NCBI GenBank assembly: GCA_003503535.1
Contig: DOCI01000203.1
Span: 25,267 to 42,741, forward strand
Reading direction: 5' to 3'
DNA length: 17,475 nucleotides
Source: Planctomycetaceae bacterium
GTDB taxonomy: Bacteria > Planctomycetota > Planctomycetia > Planctomycetales > Planctomycetaceae
Made by a program: the position numbers and the translations under genes. The notes beneath the pieces were generated by a model. That model saw nothing but the letters and a program-made list of their open reading frames with translations. It searched no databases and had not been told where the DNA came from. The first letter of the stretch is position 1. Every line of letters begins with the position of its first letter. Positions 7,455 through 14,844 of the stretch are shown piece after piece.

Positions 7455-9272
7455 TCAGACTTTCAGCGTGATGGCCTTGGCGGCTGTGATGGAGCTTTCG
7501 CCCGCTTTGATATCGATGGTATGGTTACCGGTTTTGACGGTGAGTGCGTCATCGGTTTTGATTTCGACGGTTCGAGAGCCGGTTTTCAGAGTGAGTGTGT
7601 CATCCCCTTTATCGATGGTGACAGTGCGATTATTGTAGATGTCGATCTTCTGATCGCCCTTGTCTTTGGCATCGAAGCCGACTTTGAGAGTGTCGTCATT
7701 TTCGACGACGCGATTGAAGTCCCGCTCGGCATGGAAATAGACTTCCTCTTTGCCAATCGTGTCGTCAAAGCGAAGTTCGTTGAAGTTTTTGGCTTTCGCT
7801 TTGTCGGTCGAGAGCGTTTTGAATCCTGATTTATTTTGTTCATCCGGCAACGCATAGATCGTACTGTTGTCACCGTTATAAACACTGCCTGTGATAATCG
7901 GCCGGTCGATGTCTCCATCGAGATATTCGACAATCACTTCATTCCCGACACGAGGCATGAACTGAGCCCCATATTTGCCACCGGCCCAGCTTTGAGCCAC
8001 GCGAATCCAGCAGGAACTTTTGTCGTCCATTTTGCCTTCGCGGTCCCAATGGAACTGAACTTTCACTTCACCGAATTTGTTGGTGAAAATCTCCTGCGCT
8101 TTCGGCCCCACAACAACAGCAGACTGGGGACCAGCCACATGAGGTTTGGGAGTGGTGCGTGCAGGACGGAAGGCGACTTTGCTCGGAACACATTCGAATT
8201 TATTCCAATAGACCGGCATGTCTTTTTCGCTGGTGCCGATGATGGGACCCGATGCAAACACGATCGGTTCTTGAGCACGATGTGCGACGGATGTTAAAAC
8301 ATACTTGGCATTGACTTCGGCTTTGACGGGATGAGTTTTCAATTTGAATTTCCCACCCGCCTGAAAGCCCGGATGATATCCAGAACCCGAAGCGATATCG
8401 TGCATCGCTTCCTGGGCTTCCATACGAACGGTGGCCAGGGCTTTGCCATCGGCTGTTTTCAGAAAACCGCCTGCGTATTCATATTGCTCCATGGAAGCGG
8501 TCGACTTCAGCTTGACAATCGTCTTCTCTTTAGCAATCAGAGCCGTCGAGGGATTCACGTAATCGTAATCACGCAGTTCCACTTTCCCGGTGATACATTC
8601 GTAACGGCGCGACCAGGAATCGATTTCTCCGATAATGGGATCTGAGAAATCTCCATTGAATTCGATATCACTTTTATCAAGATCCACATAGGCACTGGCG
8701 GCATCGCCTAAAACGAGCGTATGTTTGGAGGCTTCATGATTGAAGTAATAGTAGATGCCGTACTGTTCGAGCATGCGGGAAACGAAATCGTAATCGGTTT
8801 CATTGTATTGAACGCAGTAATCCTGTTTTGCGTAAGTCCCTTTGAGCGAGAGTTTGTAATCGGTTAAGCCGTTGTCTTTGAAAACCTGTTCGACGATTTC
8901 CGGCGGCGTTTTCTCCTGAAAGATGCGGCTGTTCGAATTCAATTTCAGAAAGTAAGTCCAGGGGACCAACTCGGCCTGATAATTCCGCAGAATCGAATCC
9001 TCGATATTTGAAACCGCTCCCTGCGTAAACCGCCAGACAATACCGTTGAAGTTTCGCTCATAATCGTCATCGAGCTTGGCATTGAATGTCGCCGACTTGC
9101 CCAGGATCTTATCGAATTCAATGGCCTGATCTTCGGAGACCATATCGACCAAAAATTGAAACGGCTGCGAAATACCTTCAGTTCCCGTGAGCGAAATCGC
9201 GACAAACTTATCATCCCCCAGCGGGGTTTTGATGGTTAAGGCGCGATCGGCTTGTGATAATTCATCCGCCAT
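7455..9272 (-). CDS. vgrG: Type VI secretion spike protein VgrG
   Basis: A 605-residue VgrG (TssI), the trimeric spike of the type VI secretion puncturing device. Residues about 1-340 are the gp27-like base (ADRALTIKTPLGDD, then GTEGISQPFQFLVD, then YCVQYNETDYDFVSRMLEQYG). About 375-475 are the gp5-like OB-fold with the family signature (EIFTNKFGEVKVQFHWDREGK, CWIRVAQSWAGGKYGAQF, PRVGNEVIVEYLDGDIDRPI, TGSVYN). From about 500 on are short beta repeats (TVTIDKGDDTLTLKTGSRTV and so on) of the needle. The frame ends at KAITLKV-TGA, where family members usually continue GGS and then a further needle segment; that segment is found just downstream in the same frame (7299-7448). It is divergent from the Hcp run at 9608. 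No fused effector domain is present. Confidence 0.93.
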   Translation of the reverse strand: MADELSQADRALTIKTPLGDDKFVAISLTGTEGISQPFQFLVDMVSEDQAIEFDKILGKSATFNAKLDDDYERNFNGIVWRFTQGAVSNIEDSILRNYQAELVPWTYFLKLNSNSRIFQEKTPPEIVEQVFKDNGLTDYKLSLKGTYAKQDYCVQYNETDYDFVSRMLEQYGIYYYFNHEASKHTLVLGDAASAYVDLDKSDIEFNGDFSDPIIGEIDSWSRRYECITGKVELRDYDYVNPSTALIAKEKTIVKLKSTASMEQYEYAGGFLKTADGKALATVRMEAQEAMHDIASGSGYHPGFQAGGKFKLKTHPVKAEVNAKYVLTSVAHRAQEPIVFASGPIIGTSEKDMPVYWNKFECVPSKVAFRPARTTPKPHVAGPQSAVVVGPKAQEIFTNKFGEVKVQFHWDREGKMDDKSSCWIRVAQSWAGGKYGAQFMPRVGNEVIVEYLDGDIDRPIITGSVYNGDNSTIYALPDEQNKSGFKTLSTDKAKAKNFNELRFDDTIGKEEVYFHAERDFNRVVENDDTLKVGFDAKDKGDQKIDIYNNRTVTIDKGDDTLTLKTGSRTVEIKTDDALTVKTGNHTIDIKAGESSITAAKAITLKV

Positions 9273-9607
9273 TCAAAAGCTTTCTGTGTGGATATTTCCA
9301 GTTCAACTGGAGCAATTTTCTGTAGGAGAATTTCTGATTTTTGTGTTCGATTCTCAGATAGCATACCAATTCTGTCACATTCGGGAATCTCAGAACCGAT
9401 GATGGACTATGTCAGCTCGAATTCAGGAATTCCATCTGCGAGCATTCCCGGTTCATTCCTTGAACTTTACCAACCAGACTTCTATTCTTATCGGAAGGTC
9501 TGCCTTGCGTGTGAAGAGGAATTGTCTTGTTCTCAAGATGCATTTCGTTCTGCTGATCCTATCAGCTTGAGATTTAATAAAAACACTTCAGTGGAAAGCC
9601 CTCGTCA
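9273..9607. promoter_or_regulatory. Divergent promoter region between vgrG and the Hcp run, 335 bases
   Basis: VgrG is read leftward and the first Hcp gene rightward from this region, so both promoters should lie here and may be controlled together. GGAAAG at 9593-9598 is the likely ribosome binding site of the Hcp gene at 9608. I could not pick a convincing -35/-10 pair or a sigma-54 element. A 115-residue plus-strand frame (9288-9635) crosses it but has no features of a gene. Confidence 0.5.
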
Positions 9608-10153
9608 GTGCTACTCGATTCCTATCTCAAACTGACAGAGCCCACGCTGGATGGGGAAAGTACCGATACGCTGCACGAGAAAGAGATTAGTATTGTCTCT
9701 TTCGAACAGATCATCAATCGGGCCAACATGCTTTCCCAGAATGATGCGGGCACGGAAAATAAATCCCGTTCCGAACATTCGCCATTTCGAATCATCAAAC
9801 TGCTCGATAAGACATCTCCCAAACTGCTCGAAGCGGCCTGTAAGGGAACGCTTTATAAGAAAGCGGTGCTCTCACTCTGCCAGCCGAATGCCTCTTCAGG
9901 AACGACCAGCTCCTCCTGGAAAAAAGCCGTTTACTTTGAAGTGACCCTGGAAAATGTGCATATCACACGCGTGCATTTAATGGGCGATCCGACGAATGTG
10001 CCCAGCGGAATCATGAATTCGGAAATTCTGCAGATGGGGCCACTCGAACAGATTGACCTCTCCTACCGAAAAATCAAGTGGCTCTATAAAGGTGGTACGG
10101 GCACAATCAACATCAGTGGTAGCTGGAATCTGGGAACAAACTCGAACGCCTGA
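9608..10153 (+). CDS. hcp: Hcp-family tube protein, copy 1 (canonical)
   Basis: 181 residues from a GTG at 9608; an in-frame TAA at 9578-9580 and GGAAAG 9 bases upstream fix the start. Hcp (TssD) forms the hexameric rings of the type VI inner tube. This is the most typical copy: DSYLKLTEPTLDGES, H23, EISIVSF, then LLDKTSPKLLEAACKG (residues 65-80), then KKAVYFEVTLENVHI, EQIDLSYRKIKWLY and a closing SGSWNL. It has an insertion rich in Ser/Asn/Lys at about 40-57 compared with short Hcps. It is separated from copy 2 by 188 bases holding an inverted repeat, so it may be transcribed apart from copies 2-6. It is the likely main tube subunit. Confidence 0.9.
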   Translation: MLLDSYLKLTEPTLDGESTDTLHEKEISIVSFEQIINRANMLSQNDAGTENKSRSEHSPFRIIKLLDKTSPKLLEAACKGTLYKKAVLSLCQPNASSGTTSSSWKKAVYFEVTLENVHITRVHLMGDPTNVPSGIMNSEILQMGPLEQIDLSYRKIKWLYKGGTGTINISGSWNLGTNSNA

Positions 10154-10238
10154 GAGTCAGTTCAGGAAATAAGTAAGAGATTATCATATTCAAAACAGTT
10201 AAGTCCTCGTCACGTAATGAGATTTGGGTTGGGGGTTT

Positions 10239-10305
10239 AAAGTTGAGAGTTGAAAAAGTTATCCTATGACAGTCCATCAACACTCAACCTTCAACATTCA
10301 ACTTT
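10239..10305. repeat. Inverted repeat between Hcp copies 1 and 2
   Basis: AAAGTTGAGAGTTGA (10239-10253) and TCAACATTCAACTTT (10291-10305) pair at 13 of 15 positions with a 37-base loop rich in CAACC. It could be a terminator or attenuator splitting the first Hcp gene from the other five, or another dispersed element. Confidence 0.5.
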
Positions 10306-10341
10306 GATTCGAAGGCGAATCAATAAGCGGGAAGTGAATTC

Positions 10342-10920
10342 ATGGCCACGAGTAATGTGTATCTCATCCTGAGTGAGAAACTTTTTGATGAGACGACCGA
10401 TGGCAAGTACGGAACGACCGCCATCAACCGGCCGGGGGCAATCGAAGTTCTGAACTTTGGATTTTCGATCAATCAAGTCGGTAGCGAAGATCCCGGTCGT
10501 CCTCGCAGTGTGGAAAAGATTGATCGAACCGATGTGAAAATCACAAAAGCGGTCGATTCCCGTTCGCCGTTGTTGTTCAAATACTGCTGTCAGGGAAGTT
10601 TCATCGGAGCAGCCGAGATTCAATGCTTCGGCCCCGATCCCTCTACTCCCTATTTAGTGTATCGCATGCAGTTTGTGCATATCAGCAGTTACACACCCTC
10701 CGGCGGAGGTGATGTCCCGACCGAAGAGATCGGCTTACGTTTCGGAGAAATGGGCGTCCGTTGGAACGATGCCGGGATTGGTTCGGAACGTCAGGGGAAT
10801 TCCAAAACCGGCACGCTGCACAGCAACTGGAGTTGGGTGATGGAGTGGCCAGTCACATTGGGCGATCCCATTCAGCGAATCAAAGGGATGGATGGCGAAG
10901 AACATCCCACCGTTGGTTAA
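10342..10920 (+). CDS. Hcp-like protein, copy 2
   Basis: 192 residues from the ATG at 10342 (GGGAAG 8 bases upstream). The Hcp pattern is kept: AIEVLNFGFSI (residues 33-43), VKITKAVDSRSPLLFKYCCQG (65-85), YLVYRMQFVHISSY (about 103-116) and EEIGLRFGEMGVRW (about 127-140). The N-terminus lacks the GES-x3-H feature of typical Hcps and begins NVYLILSEKL. The C-terminal tail after residue 160 (WVMEWPVTLGDPIQRIKG and so on) is an extension. It is very different from copy 1 outside the signature. It is probably the first gene of a five-gene unit with short, even spacings. Confidence 0.75.
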   Translation: MATSNVYLILSEKLFDETTDGKYGTTAINRPGAIEVLNFGFSINQVGSEDPGRPRSVEKIDRTDVKITKAVDSRSPLLFKYCCQGSFIGAAEIQCFGPDPSTPYLVYRMQFVHISSYTPSGGGDVPTEEIGLRFGEMGVRWNDAGIGSERQGNSKTGTLHSNWSWVMEWPVTLGDPIQRIKGMDGEEHPTVG

Positions 10921-10968
10921 CACTGCCGTTTGATTATTTGCGATTATTCTCAAGTCAGGATCAGAAGA

Positions 10969-11997
10969 ATGAATACTCAGATCTATCTGCTATTGAAAAA
11001 AACGGGTGATTTCAATCCGGCTACACTCAATTTAAAAGATGTGAAGAACCTCATTCTGGGTGATGCCCTGGATATGCCATTCGTGAAATGGATTCGTGTC
11101 ACCGGTCTGGCAAATTCAATTGGCTTCAGTTCGGGAACGATTCGATCAATCAATGCTACTGGCGACATGGTCGAGAAAAGTTATGGTTCTTCGGCTGGGT
11201 CCTACAGTGATGCATTGAATGCTTCCTATATCGATCAAACTGCAAATGAAGTGGAAGATGACTTTATACGGCATCACGGGGTTCGTAGGGGGCAGGCTAC
11301 AAGTAAGTTCAATTCCTACGCAGGGAAAAATCGTTTTGGAGCCCAGGGACGTTTACAGCCCAAAGTGCAAGGGCAGCAATTTTCACAAGAGTCCGTATGG
11401 AGAGATGATGATTGGGTGGATTCGCCTGTTCAAGCACCTGCAGGAGGAGCAAATTTTACTGGAGGCGTAGCTGGCAATACCTCTTTTACCCGCTTTCAAA
11501 ACTCCAAACTAAAAATTTCATTACCCGATCACGACAGCCTGACATTCACCAAAAACTGCGACAATGCAACACCACAGCTAGCATTTGCCGCTTCTGCCCA
11601 GGAACCGGTTAAACACGCTCTGTTTGCGTTTCGGCGAAAAATCGGCAACGGAGTCCAGGGAATTCGAGTTCCTTTTATGATCATCTGGCTCCGGGAATGT
11701 TTGATTGAAGGTTGGGAACTTAATGGAGATGTCGAAACTGTCAAAATTAAATACAAAACCATCAAGTGGTGTTCCTACGATCAAGTTTCCGACTGGAACA
11801 TGCCCACAGGAATGAGTAATCGTGATTGGGATACTCAGGATCAATCAGGTGGTGAAGACATTAAAACATATGTCATAATGGCTGCCATTGCAGCAGCGAC
11901 GGCTGCATTGGGTTTAGGATTGTCGATGGGTCTGTCTCCTCTCAGTTCGAATTACACTGCAGGAGACCGGACCAAAACCCTCAAGCTGATCGAGTAA
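10969..11997 (+). CDS. Hcp-like protein with large insertion and hydrophobic tail, copy 3
   Basis: 342 residues from the ATG at 10969 (AGGA upstream; a TTG at 10930 in the same frame is less likely). The Hcp core is split: MNTQIYLLLKK and VKWIRVTGLANSIGFSSGTI near residues 40-60, then about 100 extra residues rich in Gly, Gln and Asp, then LTFTKNCDNATPQLAFAASA (about 190-210), FMIIWLRECLIEGWEL, VETVKIKYKTIKW (about 247-263). Residues 301-326 (MAAIAAATAALGLGLSMGL) are hydrophobic and could be a transmembrane or pore-like helix, which is not expected in a plain tube ring. It may be a specialised Hcp: a fused cargo, a tube end piece, or a membrane-acting effector. 48 bases separate it from copy 2. 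Confidence 0.7.
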   Translation: MNTQIYLLLKKTGDFNPATLNLKDVKNLILGDALDMPFVKWIRVTGLANSIGFSSGTIRSINATGDMVEKSYGSSAGSYSDALNASYIDQTANEVEDDFIRHHGVRRGQATSKFNSYAGKNRFGAQGRLQPKVQGQQFSQESVWRDDDWVDSPVQAPAGGANFTGGVAGNTSFTRFQNSKLKISLPDHDSLTFTKNCDNATPQLAFAASAQEPVKHALFAFRRKIGNGVQGIRVPFMIIWLRECLIEGWELNGDVETVKIKYKTIKWCSYDQVSDWNMPTGMSNRDWDTQDQSGGEDIKTYVIMAAIAAATAALGLGLSMGLSPLSSNYTAGDRTKTLKLIE

Positions 11998-12051
11998 TTC
12001 ACTCACTTCGCATGTACTCATTAGCTGACGACACAGACACTGGAGATGATT

Positions 12052-12630
12052 ATGGCTGGCATGATGTTTATGAAATTGACGGGTATCGATGGAGAAGAAC
12101 CGATCGGCTCCTCACCCGCTCAGAAGATGATTGCGATCGCCAGCTATTCTCACCAGGTCACAACACCGATTGCTCAGCTTCGACCAAATTCTGGTGAAGA
12201 TATGCGAAATCGCCGCGGACCTTGTGACCATGGTCTATTTGTAGTGCAGAAAGGTTTCGATAAGACCAGCTCAAAACTTTTTTCCGCATCATGTAATGGA
12301 GTCATTTTTGACAACGCTGTGATTTATGTTTGCAGTCAGGATCGAAACAGTCTGACGAACTCCAGTAAAATTGCTCCCTTTTTCACGATTACCATGACCG
12401 AAGCAATCATTGCTAACTTCAGCTATGAGTCTTCCGGGACCTGGCCCATGGAAGTTATGTCGCTGCATTACACTTCAATCAGCTGGAAAGTCGACTGGAT
12501 TGATCCCGATGAAGAAAATGACTCGGCTTCCAAATCCAAACTCGAACCCGTTGGCTGGGATGGAGAACTCGATAAAGAATCGCCGACCGATGTTCCTTCG
12601 GCACTAAGCTGGAAATCGAGTCTGCTTTAG
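12052..12630 (+). CDS. Hcp-like protein, copy 4
   Basis: 192 residues from the ATG at 12052, with TGGAG 6 bases upstream; an ATG at 12046 is two codons earlier in the same frame. It begins MAGMMFMKLTGIDGEE, close to the first strand of true Hcps. It keeps KMIAIASYSH (25-34), LFVVQKGFDKTSSKLFSASCNG (62-83), FFTITMTEAIIANFSY and EVMSLHYTSISWKVDW. The acidic C-terminal tail (DPDEENDSASKSKLEP and onward) is an extension. 54 bases from copy 3. Confidence 0.75.
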   Translation: MAGMMFMKLTGIDGEEPIGSSPAQKMIAIASYSHQVTTPIAQLRPNSGEDMRNRRGPCDHGLFVVQKGFDKTSSKLFSASCNGVIFDNAVIYVCSQDRNSLTNSSKIAPFFTITMTEAIIANFSYESSGTWPMEVMSLHYTSISWKVDWIDPDEENDSASKSKLEPVGWDGELDKESPTDVPSALSWKSSLL

Positions 12631-12700
12631 AATTTCGATCTATACATCTGTAGAAACATGCTCTTACTTTTGCTCTTGATTACTTAAATCGGACACTGAT

Positions 12701-13441
12701 ATGCCGTCAATTGTTGGTTGGGTCGCTTTTCAATTTCATATGGGAAGTAATAGCGATAATGTTATGGGGGGAACTGGAAGTGAGGTGACCGGCTTTACTC
12801 CAGAGGGCGTCCCAATCTCCACACCTGTGACTCTCGATGCCGCCAAATTGGGATGGTACGCAACAGGCCGAACCTTCAGCGACAAATCTGTGAAATACAC
12901 TCCGGAAGGCAAGGCACAGCAGACGATCCCTACAACTTCCTGGGGGCAGGTGCGTGAAATCCAATATGGCGTTGTCCGTGACTATGGTGGAGTCAACAGT
13001 AGTGGAGGTCCGCAACAGTCCGGGCGTGCCGATCATCGTTTAATTACTATGCAACGCAATATCGATCAGGTCACGCCGAATTTATTCAAACATTGCTGCA
13101 ATGGATTCCAGATCCGCAGACTCGCATTTCTCGATTCGACGGAAACTCTGGGCAATATTATTGTGGTGGCTGAAAATTGTCAGGTCGTCAGTTTGTCCAC
13201 CTCGGAAACGCGATTCTTCAAGGATACACGGCGTTATAACCTGCAAATCCATGGCCAGTCTCCGAATATGAGTTTGGCAGGATCGGGAGCCGATGAATCG
13301 ACTTTTATGGGGCCGGTTCGCGTTGAAAGCCTTTCCATTCTCTATACGAAAATCAGTATTAAAGTCGCAGGATCTTCCTGGCAGGGTTGGGACACGGGTA
13401 CAGAACAGGCTTGGAATAGTCCGGGTTATGTTGTGACTTAA
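12701..13441 (+). CDS. Hcp-like protein with long N-terminus, copy 5
   Basis: 246 residues from the ATG at 12701. The start is supported only by a weak GGA upstream. The Hcp pattern begins late: QVREIQYGVVRDY (83-95), HRLITMQRNIDQVTPNLFKHCCNG (112-135), IIVVAENCQVVSLS, VESLSILYTKISIKV (near 218-232) and SSWQGWDTG near the end. The first 80 residues (Gly/Thr/Ser-rich, with TPEGVPISTPVT and YTPEGKAQQTI) are an addition relative to plain Hcps; they may form an extra sheet or a linker. It is weakly similar to the others outside the motif, so the Hcp call rests on the ordered motifs. 70 bases from copy 4. Confidence 0.65.
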   Translation: MPSIVGWVAFQFHMGSNSDNVMGGTGSEVTGFTPEGVPISTPVTLDAAKLGWYATGRTFSDKSVKYTPEGKAQQTIPTTSWGQVREIQYGVVRDYGGVNSSGGPQQSGRADHRLITMQRNIDQVTPNLFKHCCNGFQIRRLAFLDSTETLGNIIVVAENCQVVSLSTSETRFFKDTRRYNLQIHGQSPNMSLAGSGADESTFMGPVRVESLSILYTKISIKVAGSSWQGWDTGTEQAWNSPGYVVT

Positions 13442-13504
13442 CCATCAAACCCTTTCGCACATCGATTACAGAAGCTGAACTGGTCATTTTGAGAGAAACA
13501 GAAT

Positions 13505-14074
13505 ATGGCGATTGCACATCTGGCAATATTAACTACAGCAACATTTCCAACAGGGCAGAATATCTGGACCTGGTTCGATGCGTATACCCCTCGAACATTA
13601 ACGAATAATGTGGCCTCTGGGACGATTCAGGTTACCAATATTGAAATTCCAGGCGATTCATTGGTTAAACCTTATCGAAGTTGGATTTCGATCCAAAGTT
13701 TTCGCTTCGATCTTTCAGCCAGATCAGGCTCCAACAGTTACAGCATGTCCCTGATTAAACCCCACGATCGAACATCTCCGAAACTCTTCAAATACTGTGC
13801 GAATGATACGAAAATTAGTGCGGCAGTTCTGGAATTGACTCATCCGGACCGTGCCATCCCCGATAAAGACAATCGCGGGACGGATACGGTATCTGCCAAG
13901 CACAAGACGACCTATTTCCTGAGAGATGTCAGAATCCGTAACTTCATGTCTTTCGGTGAGGATACCGCTGGCACGCAAAACACTTCGGAAGAAATCTCGT
14001 TAACTTATTCTGGTTTTGGTGTTATTTACGATACCATGAACGACGGAAATGTCCGCGAGAAATTCGACTGGTAA
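13505..14074 (+). CDS. Hcp-like protein, copy 6
   Basis: 189 residues from the ATG at 13505. The pattern is kept: YRSWISIQSFRFDLS (57-71), YSMSLIKPHDRTSPKLFKYCAND (79-101), KTTYFLRDVRIRNFMSF (about 137-153) and EEISLTYSGFGVIYD (about 162-176). The N-terminal 50 residues (AILTTATFPTGQNIWTWF and so on) differ from all other copies. The signature DRTSPKLFKYC is nearly that of copy 2 (DSRSPLLFKYC). It is the last gene of the run; a long inverted repeat follows. 63 bases from copy 5. Confidence 0.72.
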   Translation: MAIAHLAILTTATFPTGQNIWTWFDAYTPRTLTNNVASGTIQVTNIEIPGDSLVKPYRSWISIQSFRFDLSARSGSNSYSMSLIKPHDRTSPKLFKYCANDTKISAAVLELTHPDRAIPDKDNRGTDTVSAKHKTTYFLRDVRIRNFMSFGEDTAGTQNTSEEISLTYSGFGVIYDTMNDGNVREKFDW

Positions 14075-14173
14075 GAGCCGTATTAACCAATACCATTGTC
14101 CAAGTAAATCTGACTGCCGGATTACATTTTCCTTATGTGCTGACTGGAGTTTTGTAATGCTTCAGTGCTGGAG

Positions 14174-14267
14174 CATTTTCAAAAATGAACTGCAGCGTAA
14201 GGCAGGAGCAAACTCAGTGTTTTAAGCCATTTGATGTCCATGCGACTGCAGAAACCATTTGAAAATG
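14174..14267. repeat. Long inverted repeat closing the Hcp run
   Basis: Two 22-base arms, 14174-14195 and 14246-14267, pair at 16 positions: CATTTTCAAA with TTTGAAAATG, and CTGCAG with CTGCAG. The 50 bases between are AT-balanced and non-coding. It lies between the convergent Hcp copy 6 and the LRR gene, so it may serve as a two-way terminator. GCTTCAGTGCTGGAGC just before it (14159-14174) can form another small stem. Confidence 0.55.
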
Positions 14268-14269
14268 GG

Positions 14270-14755
14270 CTAATTAAAAATCCGGGTGCCTGGGATTTGC
14301 TTTTGCAAATCGATCACGACTTCGGATGCGATCCCGCAATTGGTCAGTTCGAGTTTTTCAAGGTGCTTCAATTGAGGTAATTTTGAAATCTCTGCTTCCG
14401 GAAAACTGGTCCCGGCTAAATTCAGATAGATCAGTTGTTTCAACTGACAAATTTCATCGATCCCGACTGCACTCAATTGACTCTCAGAAATCTGTAGAGA
14501 TTTCAACGATCCCAAATCAGCAAGAACGAGTTGATGTATTTCGGAATCTGACACATCGTTGAGATGAACGGCTTGAACTCTCCCCAGCATGGTCTGTCGA
14601 GACACCACAAATCCTCGAATGTCAGCAACGCTCGACTGCTCACGATAAGCTGTCCAAACAAATGAAAGCAAAACGATTAAACCAACAAAAATCAGACTGA
14701 TTAAAAATCGATTACGCATATTTTTTTGCGGTGTCGTATCGGAGCGAGCCTCCAT
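14270..14755 (-). CDS. Membrane-anchored leucine-rich-repeat protein
   Basis: 161 residues from the ATG at 14755; GAGGA lies 4 bases upstream. Residues about 17-37 (FLISLIFVGLIVLLSFVW) are a single N-terminal anchor. From about residue 65 to the end, leucine-rich repeats are visible (LGSLKSLQISESQLSAVGI, then LKQLIYLNLAGTSFPEAEI, then LKHLEKLELTNCGI). There are only about three repeats, so it is a short member of the class. It is likely a periplasmic binding or scaffold protein; the partner is unknown. It follows the RND transporter by 89 bases in the same direction and may share its transcript. Confidence 0.75.
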   Translation of the reverse strand: MEARSDTTPQKNMRNRFLISLIFVGLIVLLSFVWTAYREQSSVADIRGFVVSRQTMLGRVQAVHLNDVSDSEIHQLVLADLGSLKSLQISESQLSAVGIDEICQLKQLIYLNLAGTSFPEAEISKLPQLKHLEKLELTNCGIASEVVIDLQKQIPGTRIFN

Positions 14756-14844
14756 AAGTTCCTCATGCAGTAAATTCTATCGATTATCAGATACCTGAAA
14801 CGATCCTGTCGAACTTTCATAGTAATTTCAAGATGAGCACTCTC

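Noticed and set aside
7455..7457. Selenocysteine at the VgrG TGA
   Set aside because: I see no convincing hairpin just after the TGA, the family has Gly here and no Cys, so Sec has no role to play.
7404..7829. 141-residue plus-strand frame rich in Phe, Asp and Gly opposite vgrG
   Set aside because: It mirrors the repetitive beta-needle part of vgrG on the other strand; the repeats FDxDG arise from the VgrG repeats.
9288..9635. 115-residue frame running into the first Hcp gene
   Set aside because: Composition is not protein-like for this genome, it overlaps the Hcp start in another frame and would leave no promoter region.
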